This document shows, piece after piece, positions 16,669 through 23,577 of a stretch of 36,977 bases of DNA. The stretch is from JAWPMV01 sp038527215. GTDB lineage: Bacteria; Bacteroidota; Bacteroidia; J057. Made by a program: the position numbers and the translations under genes. Location: the NCBI GenBank assembly GCA_038527215.1, contig JBCBGC010000082.1, positions 1-36,977 of the forward strand, given 5' to 3'. The notes below the pieces were generated by a model. That model did no database searches and was not told the DNA's origin. It saw only the letters and a list, made by a program, of their open reading frames with translations. Within the stretch, counting starts at the first letter, position 1. Each line of letters starts with the position of its first letter.

Positions 16669-16740
16669 GTTAGTCATGATGCTGGCTGTAAGCGCTGAGA
16701 GGTGTGGTCTCTGAAGTAGCCGAGCGTTATCATGACTAAC
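16669..16740 (-). promoter_or_regulatory. 72-nt dyad in the 5' leader of the 16053-16658 gene
   Basis: Perfect 12-base arms GTTAGTCATGAT (16669-16680) and ATCATGACTAAC (16729-16740) enclose 48 bases that contain further nested pairing (GGCT/AGCC, CGCT/AGCG and GAGA/TCTC). The structure ends about 10 bases upstream of the ATG at 16658. It could be a 5'-untranslated regulatory hairpin, a small RNA, or a small palindromic repeat. Confidence 0.5.
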
Positions 16741-16843
16741 CAGCGGTTTTTCTCTAATGTTTTTCGGATTAAATATTTCGCAATATCACACCTTTTATAT
16801 ATATAAGTTGTTTAATGCGAGCCAGAGGTAAGGAAATGACTCC

Positions 16844-17344
16844 CTAGGGTTGGAGTTCATAAATCCTCGCTAGTGCCTCCTCGATCGGTTGACGGATATT
16901 GCGCTGCGCTAAGGAGAGGGCATGCCCATGCTCTTTGAAGGTATCTTTGGCCACACTTTCTGCCCAGCTGCCTCGAGGGTCTGGAAGGGAGAAATCCGGG
17001 GAAAGCCGAATGATGAGGGCTTTACTTTCGCTAGCATCTCCGATATAAACTTCTTCTATCTGCTCCCAGGGGATAAAGCCTGCTTCAGAAAAACTAACCT
17101 TATCGGTGATGCCTTTGGTATCTACTTTCAAGGCTGGAGAAAACATCAAAACCTGGCGAAGGGAGTAGACTACGGCAATAAAGAGGATCAGACATGCCAT
17201 CAGGCAGACGGCCATCCATCCCATGCGCCAGGCTCCGGAATCCTGTAACCAGAATAGGCCCCATTTACCCAATAGAAACATGCCTGGGAGACTTAGCGCC
17301 ACCAGCTTTAAGTGAAAGCGTTTATTTCTCTGGAATTGGTACAT
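16844..17344 (-). CDS. STM3941-family two-span membrane protein (copy A)
   Basis: The 166-residue protein has two N-terminal membrane spans (about residues 15-35 and 42-62), followed by a cytoplasmic domain starting KVDTKGITDKVSFSEAGFIPWEQIEEVYIG and ending in a long C-terminal helix (RNIRQPIEEALARIYELQP). This order of a hairpin membrane anchor and a PH-like beta domain is typical of STM3941-family proteins. Function is unknown. It is paralogous to the next upstream gene at 17391-17897: both share K-D-x-x-G-I-x-D-x-V-S-F-x-E-A-G-x-I-x-W-E-x-I-E and the RN...ELQP-like tail. The two are 46 bases apart and surely derive from a tandem duplication. Confidence 0.78.
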   Translation of the reverse strand: MYQFQRNKRFHLKLVALSLPGMFLLGKWGLFWLQDSGAWRMGWMAVCLMACLILFIAVVYSLRQVLMFSPALKVDTKGITDKVSFSEAGFIPWEQIEEVYIGDASESKALIIRLSPDFSLPDPRGSWAESVAKDTFKEHGHALSLAQRNIRQPIEEALARIYELQP

Positions 17345-17390
17345 GCTCCCTTCTCATACTGCTCCAGGGAGAATTTGGTTGTGCGAAGGC

Positions 17391-17897
17391 TTAATGCGCT
17401 GGCTGGAGAGCATAAATGATGGTCAGAACTTCTGTCAAGGATTCTGTAAGATTCCGCTGTGAAATGGAGATGGCGTTGCCGTGAGCCTGCCTGGTAGCCG
17501 CTTCCAGGGTTTCGCTGAAGAGGGCATTTCCGGGTGGGGGCAAGAAACCTGCTACATATTTGATGATCAGGTGCTCTTTCCCATGGAGGTCTGCTATAAA
17601 TACCTGTTCGATTTTTTCCCATCGAATCAGTCCTGCTTCGGCGAAACTCACGTAATCATAGATTCCGGTTTCATCTACTTTCAGTGCGATCCCTGGTTTA
17701 AATAACTGGCGACCGGAAAAGTATAGTAACCAGCCAAAGATGCTACAGAGCGCAAGGAAGAGCATGAATTTGCCGTTTGCCCATTCTTTTACCCCATGAA
17801 ACTGAGAAATACCTTCTTCAAATGCCCAGGCAAAGCCTAGCGCACCAACGATGGTGAGGCGTAGATGACGGGATTTGTTTCGATGAAATGTGTGCAT
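17391..17897 (-). CDS. STM3941-family two-span membrane protein (copy B)
   Basis: The 168-residue protein has the same layout as its neighbour: basic N-terminus, two hydrophobic spans, then KVDETGIYDYVSFAEAGLIRWEKIEQVFIADLHG and a C-terminal ...QRNLTESLTEVLTIIYALQP. The sequence clearly diverges from copy A outside the conserved core, so the duplication is not recent. The family has no established role; a PH-like domain held at the inner membrane by a hairpin is what the sequence shows. It is followed by copy A on the same strand and preceded by a DUF4174 gene 22 bases upstream, so all three may form one transcript. Confidence 0.78.
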   Translation of the reverse strand: MHTFHRNKSRHLRLTIVGALGFAWAFEEGISQFHGVKEWANGKFMLFLALCSIFGWLLYFSGRQLFKPGIALKVDETGIYDYVSFAEAGLIRWEKIEQVFIADLHGKEHLIIKYVAGFLPPPGNALFSETLEAATRQAHGNAISISQRNLTESLTEVLTIIYALQPAH

Positions 17898-17919
17898 GGT
17901 TGTAGGTTGTTGGATCTAG

Positions 17920-18360
17920 CTAGGGCTTTCGCCTTCGTAGTTCAGCTTGCCGCATCGGCATGCTATCTATCAAGTCCATGAAGCGCTGCGGATTTATCGG
18001 TTGCGAGTGAGCGGATTTTATCCCACCGTCCAGGCCAATCAGCTGTATCTCAAATGCTGCCTGAGGATGCCTTCGCTTAAGATAGGGATTCTCTCTCGCT
18101 TTCCAATCCGAGGCTTTAGAAAAGCCTGCCTGATAGCGGTCTGGCAGAACCTGGTAAACTTTGAGTTTACGGTCTTGTAAGGCAGCTTCCTGCCCCTCAA
18201 GCAACTCAAGTTGGGATTGCAAGAGAGGATGATCCGGTTGGGGAGCAAAAATTAAGATCAGGCGGTGTTCCCAGCGGTGCTCGCTGATATGCTGGCTTTG
18301 CATAGAAGAATGAAAGCAAAAAAGGAATCCTATCAGACAGGAAATATGGTAAAGACGCAT
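17920..18360 (-). CDS. Secreted DUF4174-domain protein
   Basis: The 146-residue protein has a signal peptide (RLYHISCLIGFLFCFHSSMQSQ) and a domain from HRLILIFAPQPDHPLLQSQL to GLDGGIKS...FMDLIDSMPMRQAELR. The motifs RLILIFAP, the charged middle, IGLDGG-x-K and IDSMPMR are those of the DUF4174 family, a thioredoxin-like fold without the catalytic Cys pair. It is therefore a periplasmic protein of unknown role. The stop lies 22 bases before the STM3941 copy B start, and its own start lies 30 bases after the stop of the NAD(P)-binding gene, consistent with a run of co-transcribed small genes. Confidence 0.8.
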   Translation of the reverse strand: MRLYHISCLIGFLFCFHSSMQSQHISEHRWEHRLILIFAPQPDHPLLQSQLELLEGQEAALQDRKLKVYQVLPDRYQAGFSKASDWKARENPYLKRRHPQAAFEIQLIGLDGGIKSAHSQPINPQRFMDLIDSMPMRQAELRRRKP

Positions 18361-18390
18361 ATCTGGTTAACTATCATCTTGGGAGATGGT

Positions 18391-19044
18391 TCAGGCCCGG
18401 GAGATAGCTACGGTTTGCCGGACTACATCCTGCCGTTCCAGGGCCTCAATTAAATACTGGCCCAAACTGGCCCTGCTGATGGTCAAAGAAGGTTTGGGGG
18501 TCTTCCCGAAGGTCTCTTTGACTGGTTGAGGCTTTCGGCCAGGGGTAAGTGCCGTCGGACGAACCAGCGTCCAGTCCAGGGCAGAGGCTTGAATCAAGGC
18601 TTCCTGACGTTCATGATCCCGGTAGGCTGGACCGATGTTGCTATGTTCAATCAGCCAGCGAAACCATCCGGGAATATCTTCCCTGCTTTCTGCTACTCCC
18701 CAAGCCGAGCAAACCACCAGTTTTTTCATGCCCGCTGCTTCCATCAAAGGTAAGAGAAGCTGCATGGTGTCAGACATGAGGGTAGGAGGGGTTCGCAGGG
18801 GCGCCCAGGGGAAGTCTGAAGTCCGGGAAACATTGAGGATGGAAAGGGCCGCCTGACAGCCTTCCAGGCCTTTTTTTAGCATTGCCTGATCGGTAGGAAG
18901 GCCCTGGATGATCTCCAGCTTTGGATGAGGGGATAGCTTGTTTGGCGATCTGACCAGGGCGGAGACGGACCAGCCTTTTTCCAGGGCGGCCTGTAAGGCT
19001 CTTTGACCAGTACGACCGCTTGCGCCCAGCATAAAAAGTTTCAT
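18391..19044 (-). CDS. NAD(P)-binding SDR-like oxidoreductase (NmrA-type)
   Basis: The 217-residue protein begins with the Rossmann motif GASGRTG (residues 7-13) after the first strand, has VSALVRSPNKL at the end of strand two (the Arg favours NADPH), and the segment MKKLVVCSAWGVAESR, as in atypical SDRs of the NAD(P)H-binding/NmrA-like group. A canonical YxxxK is not evident, so it may be a nucleotide sensor or a reductase with an atypical site. It is cytoplasmic. The start at 19044 is the natural one (MKLFMLGASG). It lies at the upstream end of the small-gene run. The substrate is unknown. Confidence 0.88.
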   Translation of the reverse strand: MKLFMLGASGRTGQRALQAALEKGWSVSALVRSPNKLSPHPKLEIIQGLPTDQAMLKKGLEGCQAALSILNVSRTSDFPWAPLRTPPTLMSDTMQLLLPLMEAAGMKKLVVCSAWGVAESREDIPGWFRWLIEHSNIGPAYRDHERQEALIQASALDWTLVRPTALTPGRKPQPVKETFGKTPKPSLTISRASLGQYLIEALERQDVVRQTVAISRA

Positions 19045-19117
19045 GCTTAGGTATACGGTATTCTGCCTAAATGGTGAACTAATTTCCGGGAAAAATATAG
19101 TCTGTCGATCCCGGCAA

Positions 19118-21244
19118 TTATTGCATCAGATAGGCCTTTATTTCCCTCATCCAGGCTTCGTAGCCCGCCGGAGTCAAGTGGATGCCATCCTTGGCCAGGT
19201 AGGTCATATCCAATTCTCCCGTAGGCAAAATCCAAGCCCTGCCTACCGGAAAATATTGATAGGCGGAGAGCTTTTCTTCCAGCAATTGGTGGACCCTTTC
19301 ATACTTCATCCGTTGCGCGCCCAGAGGTTGAAGGCCTGTAGGAAAAACGCCTGAGATAAAGAGACGGGCCTGCGGATAGCGAATCTTGAGCACCCGCTGG
19401 ATAGCGAGGATGCCTTCGGTGATTTGTTCCGCTGAATTATGCGGGAAATTATTCACCCCAATGGAGAGCACTACCTGCTTAGGATTGATCTGGTTAAAGG
19501 CGGGGCTTTGTAAGCGCCAAAGGATGTGCTCGGTTCTATCGCCGGAAATACCGGCGTTGAGGGTGTTTTGGTTGCCAAAATGGGCCTGATAAGCTTCCTC
19601 TCCGGGCCGATGGGTGAGGAGCAGTCGTCGCCCGCCCAGTCCCTGGGTAATCGAGTTTCCGAGGAAGAGGATATCTAACTCTGCCAGGCTATCCAGGTTT
19701 TGGTCGATTTCCGTCATTTGTTGATACCAGTCTGTAGCTGGAGCCCAGCCAGCGCCAGCCCGATATTCAGCAGATGGCTGAGGGATTTTGGCCAGGTTGA
19801 ATTTTTGGCCGGTGGCTTCCAGGATGAAGTCCAGGATGGGACTAGGATCGGTCAGGCTGTGCGGATGATGTCCCACGCCTTCTTTGAGGATGACTTGTAT
19901 GTTTCCTCCAGAAGCACGGATTTTTTCGGCAAAAGGGCCGGTGTTTTCCGCATAGGGCACTACTGAGTCTGCTGCCCCGCAAACGTGAAGCATGGGAATA
20001 CCCGCTTCTGCAAATATGCCAGCTTTGTCCAGCGGATTGTCTCGATAGATCATGGCTTGCTTGGCTACCCCAAACCCATACATCCGCAGGCACTTCTGCC
20101 AATCAGCCGCATTGCCCTTTCCGGCTCCATTGCCTCCGGGCCAGCTCTTGATGTCCAGAACCGGGGCATCGGCATAGATTGCGCCTACTTTTTCTGGATT
20201 CTGGGCCGCCCAATTATAGACCATCAGGCCTCCGCGACTCATGCCTTCCAGGACAGGTTTAGGCGAAAGGCCAGCGCCTTTGATTTTCTGGTAAAAATCA
20301 TCCCAGACTTCCACCGCGGCGGGGGCCCCAAACATATCTGCTACATCGGTATAGACGATGTGAAATCCTCGCTCCAACAGGCCTATGTCCGTTTGAGGTT
20401 CTTCCCCCCAGAAGCGCGCGCGCCAAACCCAGGGTCGACCTGCCGCGGTTCTGCGGGGGCGGACAATCTTCGTAGCTCTGCGATGAATCACCAGTTCTGC
20501 GCCTTCATACCCATGAAAGTCGAATGACTTGGGTTGACCTTTGTATGCCAAGGCTTCCACCACATCAAACTCCTCATCCGTGGGTGCCTGAATCGCTTCA
20601 TATAATCTACGGGCAATCAGGGAAGCTCCCAGCGAGGAAGGATATAGTAGGTTGGGAAAGAGTTCATCCCGTCCCTGGAACATGGGGTGTAAGTCGATCA
20701 TTTCTACCCCTTCAGCCAGGGCAACCCGACGTATGGCCGGGGCAATTTCCTTGCGGATAATGGGATCCCACATGCCATTTTTATTCATCTGAAAAGAAGG
20801 GGGCGGTAACAAAAGAATGACACGAGGCTTGCCGCGCATCGCTTTTACCTTTTGTACCATGTCGTGATAGTCCTTTTCAAATTCCCCCAGGAATTGGCGG
20901 TTTTGAGATTTGACATCCTGGTTGCCAAACAGGAGGAAAACCAGATCGGCTTTTTGCTTGGTCGCTTCCCCCCAGGCTCTGGTGTTCCAGTAAGGATTAT
21001 CGCCATTTTTCAGGACTGTGGTTCGCTCAATCCCATAGCTTTTTATTTCGTATAGCTTGCCCAGCAGGGCTTGCAATTGGGCGGGATAGGCATTTTTCTC
21101 AGCCTTCACGACACCTGTACCAGCAGTGATGCTTTCTCCCAAACATACCACTTGTATCTTGGCAGGACGGGCCCAGCTCAGGGAGATAGAAACAGACAGG
21201 AAAAGCGGGAGCAATATGCCGTAGCGGAATTGCGATATGTTCAT
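19118..21244 (-). CDS. Secreted three-domain hydrolase: SGNH / alpha-beta hydrolase / SGNH
   Basis: The 708-residue protein from the ATG at 21244 has a signal peptide (FRYGILLPLFLSVSISLSWA) and three hydrolase domains. First, an SGNH/GDSL domain (about 28-220): block I GESITAG (Ser38) and FGNQD (Asn108), but block V, normally DxxH, reads LFPNLLYP with Asn198 and Tyr201, so it probably lacks catalysis. Second, an alpha/beta hydrolase (about 235-475): nucleophile GMSRGG (Ser336), Asp426 in GAADSVVPY, His459 in GVGHHPH. Third, an intact SGNH domain (about 520-705): GNSITQG (Ser531), GVNNF, DGIHLTP (Asp686/His689). Such fusions suggest deacylation of carbohydrates outside the cell. An in-frame ATG at 21328 would add 28 residues and hide the signal peptide. 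Confidence 0.85.
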   Translation of the reverse strand: MNISQFRYGILLPLFLSVSISLSWARPAKIQVVCLGESITAGTGVVKAEKNAYPAQLQALLGKLYEIKSYGIERTTVLKNGDNPYWNTRAWGEATKQKADLVFLLFGNQDVKSQNRQFLGEFEKDYHDMVQKVKAMRGKPRVILLLPPPSFQMNKNGMWDPIIRKEIAPAIRRVALAEGVEMIDLHPMFQGRDELFPNLLYPSSLGASLIARRLYEAIQAPTDEEFDVVEALAYKGQPKSFDFHGYEGAELVIHRRATKIVRPRRTAAGRPWVWRARFWGEEPQTDIGLLERGFHIVYTDVADMFGAPAAVEVWDDFYQKIKGAGLSPKPVLEGMSRGGLMVYNWAAQNPEKVGAIYADAPVLDIKSWPGGNGAGKGNAADWQKCLRMYGFGVAKQAMIYRDNPLDKAGIFAEAGIPMLHVCGAADSVVPYAENTGPFAEKIRASGGNIQVILKEGVGHHPHSLTDPSPILDFILEATGQKFNLAKIPQPSAEYRAGAGWAPATDWYQQMTEIDQNLDSLAELDILFLGNSITQGLGGRRLLLTHRPGEEAYQAHFGNQNTLNAGISGDRTEHILWRLQSPAFNQINPKQVVLSIGVNNFPHNSAEQITEGILAIQRVLKIRYPQARLFISGVFPTGLQPLGAQRMKYERVHQLLEEKLSAYQYFPVGRAWILPTGELDMTYLAKDGIHLTPAGYEAWMREIKAYLMQ

Positions 21245-21272
21245 ACTCGTTTGACGGTGTATCAGTTTGGTG

Positions 21273-21339
21273 TTTGACCAAAGACCTGTTGGCCCTTGTC
21301 TTATCCTTTCCCACCAATACCAAGCCACTTTTGGTCAAA
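21273..21339. promoter_or_regulatory. Paired TTTG-NN-CAAA sites upstream of the triple hydrolase
   Basis: TTTGACCAAA (21273-21282) and TTTGGTCAAA (21330-21339) are reverse complements and each is itself a TTTG-NN-CAAA quasi-palindrome. Their centres are 57 bases apart, in the 177-base gap upstream of the hydrolase start at 21244. A further TTTGAC lies at 21250-21255 and TTTGG at 21266-21270. This is a plausible pair of operators for a dimeric regulator; which regulator binds is unknown. Confidence 0.4.
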
Positions 21340-21421
21340 TCCGGGTGAACGGGAAAAAAAGCGGGCAGAAGCGAAAAATATGACCGGTCTCGGGGTGGTG
21401 GCACCGCCAACTCCACGGCCC

Positions 21422-22711
21422 TTATCCCATTTCCAAAGGCGTGTTCTGAGGCTTATTCACCTGTCGGAAGGCCCAGGTTGCCAGGAAGCCCACCAAAGCA
21501 AAAAGGGCCACTACCCCAAAGACATGTTGGTGGCCGAGGGGCCCGGGATTTTTGTCAATTAGGTAGCCCATCAAAGGTCCCATGAAGACGTCCGGGGTAT
21601 AGCCAATAACCGACACAATGCCTACCGCGGTACCCGTAAAGGCGAGCGGGACTTTCCCTTCTTCAAAAAGCGCAAAATACACACCTCGCAACCCATAGAT
21701 GCCAATGCTGGCCACGATAATGGTAAAGATTAGCATCCAGCCTACTCCAGGATCTACGAGGTCAAAATATATCAGCAGACAACCCACCATCATGGTGATG
21801 AACCCCAACTGGACCACCTGGGAAGAAAGCAATCGGTCTGCCAGAAGACCTGCGCCCAGGGCTGCAAAGGGTCGAACCCAGAATGAAATGGTGCCTAAAC
21901 CAGCCGCGTCTACCTCATTATAGCCGAAAGCGTCCCGCGCCAGTAGGCTGTAATCATCGGTCATTTTATAGCCCACATAGGCACAGACTACGATGAGGGC
22001 CTGAAGCCAGATTTGTGGCATGGAGAATACTTTTTTCACTCGCCCAGCCGAGAAGACATTTTTCCGCTCTTCGATTTCATTGGCTTTGCCGTCTGGAATA
22101 AAAAACCACAGCAATAGGGCGACCACAAAGCCCAGCCCCGCAAATATCCAAATGATCTGACTGAGGGCTGCTTTACGCTGGGCAAAGGTCGCTGCTTCCA
22201 CCTCTTCTGGCATCAGGGAGGCAAAAATGGCCACAGATATGGAGGAAAGCAGCGCTACAAATAGTCCCCTGCCGCCATCGAGAATGCCAAAGGCCTGGCC
22301 CTGGCTATCACTGCCGCCCCATTCTCGGGTGGCCCGGATGAGGGCCGCCCAGAACAAGAGGATGGTGGTCAGCCCCCAGAAGCCGTACAGGAGCGTGAGC
22401 ACGGCCAGGGATGGAATAGAGGCCATCCAAATTCCGCCCAGAGCAGTGGTGGCTACGGCTACGGACATGAGTTGACGAGCGGAGAAGCGGTCGGCCAGGG
22501 GACCTCCGGCAAAGTAAGCGCCTATCGCTACCAGCCCATAGAGGGAAAAGGCTGAACCAAGTTCCAGGTTGGTGATTTGGAAAATATCGAGGAAGGTCGG
22601 GCGAAAGATACGGGCTACGACAAAAGGGAGGAGAAAGATCGTTTCTCCTGCGCTGATTAGCAGGAGCATGGTGAGAATGCGCCGGAGAGAAGAAGGTTTT
22701 TCTGGTGTCAT
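21422..22711 (-). CDS. MFS transporter
   Basis: The 429-residue protein from the ATG at 22711 has 12 predicted membrane spans in two halves. The loop after span two reads GGPLADRFSARQLM, the major-facilitator signature G-x-x-x-D-R-x-x-x-R/K, and the second half has the related AGLLADRLLSSQVVQ. The intervening cytoplasmic loop is charged (NEIEERKNVFSAGRVKK). A longer frame to 22801 adds only an implausible hydrophilic leader. Sugar-phosphate or nitrate-type MFS proteins look similar, so the substrate is open. It is 177 bases upstream of the triple hydrolase on the same strand and may import the hydrolysis products. Confidence 0.88.
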   Translation of the reverse strand: MTPEKPSSLRRILTMLLLISAGETIFLLPFVVARIFRPTFLDIFQITNLELGSAFSLYGLVAIGAYFAGGPLADRFSARQLMSVAVATTALGGIWMASIPSLAVLTLLYGFWGLTTILLFWAALIRATREWGGSDSQGQAFGILDGGRGLFVALLSSISVAIFASLMPEEVEAATFAQRKAALSQIIWIFAGLGFVVALLLWFFIPDGKANEIEERKNVFSAGRVKKVFSMPQIWLQALIVVCAYVGYKMTDDYSLLARDAFGYNEVDAAGLGTISFWVRPFAALGAGLLADRLLSSQVVQLGFITMMVGCLLIYFDLVDPGVGWMLIFTIIVASIGIYGLRGVYFALFEEGKVPLAFTGTAVGIVSVIGYTPDVFMGPLMGYLIDKNPGPLGHQHVFGVVALFALVGFLATWAFRQVNKPQNTPLEMG

Positions 22712-22747
22712 GCCCGGATGCTTAGGGGTGGATAAGGCTATAAGATG

Positions 22748-22774
22748 CCATTTTGCAGGCGGACCTGCAAATGG
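22748..22774. repeat. Short hairpin upstream of the MFS gene
   Basis: CCATTTTGCAGG (22748-22759) pairs with CCTGCAAATGG (22764-22774), with one bulged T and a four-base loop. It lies between the MFS start and the palindromic repeat array and may affect MFS mRNA or end transcripts leaving the array. Confidence 0.4.
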
Positions 22775-22795
22775 GGGGGATGCCCCTGAGAAGTA

Positions 22796-23521
22796 TGTCA
22801 CCCCGGAAAGGCATTTGACTGAAAGGAAAAAGGCTTATCCGGGGTCTCCGCGACCTTTAAGCGATCATGGAGACCCCGGATAGCGCCCCTCCCTGTGGTC
22901 GGTGAGCTTCCGGGGTGACAAAAAGAACAGGTAGCTTCTTACAAAACCAAGTATGTCACCCCTGAAAGGCATTTGACTGAAAGGAAAAAGGCTTATCCGG
23001 GGTCTCCGCGACCTTGAAGCAATCATGGAGACCCCGGATAGCGCACCTCCCTGTGGTCGGTGAGCTTCCGGGGTGACAAAAAGAACAGGTAGCTTTTTAC
23101 AAAACCAAGTATGTCACCCCGGAAAGGCTTTTGACTGAAAGGAAAAAGGCTTATCCGGGGTCTCCGCGACCTTTAAGCGATCATGGAGANNNNNNNNNNN
23201 NNNNNNNNNNNNNNNNNNNNNNNNNNNNNNNNNNNNNNNNNNNNNNNNNNNNNNNNNNNNNNNNNNNNNNNNNNNNNNNNNNNNNNNNTCCGCGACCTTT
23301 AAGCGATCATGGAGACCCCGGATAGCGCCCCTCCCTGTGGTCGGTGAGCTTCCGGGGTGACAAAAGGGTTTGTGGTTTTTATTATCCAATTGGATGTGTC
23401 ACCCCGGAAAGGCTTTTGACTGAAAGGAAAAAGACTTATCCGGGGTCTCCGAGGTCTTGAAGCAATCATGGAGGCCCCGGATAGCACCCCTCCCTATGTT
23501 CGGTGAGCTTCCGGGGTGACA
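22796..23521. repeat. Array of at least five 125-bp doubly palindromic elements
   Basis: Units lie at 22796-22920, 22954-23078, 23112 to the gap, gap to 23362, and 23397-23521. Each full unit is 125 bases, and units are separated by 33-34 bases. Outer arms TGTCACCCCGGAA and TTCCGGGGTGACA (13 bases) enclose inner arms TATCCGGGGTCTCC and GGAGACCCCGGATA (14 bases) with a 19-base loop. Units 1 and 2 differ at only about four positions, and their spacers are near identical, implying recent tandem copying; unit 5 and its spacer are more diverged. In unit 5 an A-to-G change in the inner arm still allows G-U pairing. No transposase gene is adjacent. Confidence 0.9.
23190..23288. other. Assembly gap (99 Ns) inside the repeat array
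   Basis: Ninety-nine ambiguous bases interrupt the third repeat unit. With a unit-plus-spacer period of 158 bases, bridging from unit position 78 to position 51 of a later unit needs 131 bases (or 131 plus multiples of 158), which does not equal 99. The gap length is therefore probably an estimate, and the true number of units is unknown. Confidence 0.95.
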
Positions 23522-23556
23522 AAAGAGGGTTATTGGCCGATGGCCAGTCTGAGTGG

Positions 23557-23577
23557 GAGACGCATGCGATGCGTCTC
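23557..23577 (-). terminator. Hairpin at the end of the serine hydrolase-YCII gene
   Basis: GAGACGCAT (23557-23565) and ATGCGTCTC (23569-23577) form a perfect 9-base stem with a three-base loop, touching the stop codon of the gene that ends at 23577. There is no T run, so it may be a 3'-stabilising hairpin or a small dispersed palindrome rather than a classical terminator. Confidence 0.5.

Noticed and set aside
23114..23389. Open frames through the repeat array and the Ns
   Set aside because: They consist of palindromic repeat sequence and ambiguous bases and have no protein-like features.
22796..23521. CRISPR array
   Set aside because: Units are 125 bases, internally palindromic, with near-identical spacers and no cas genes.
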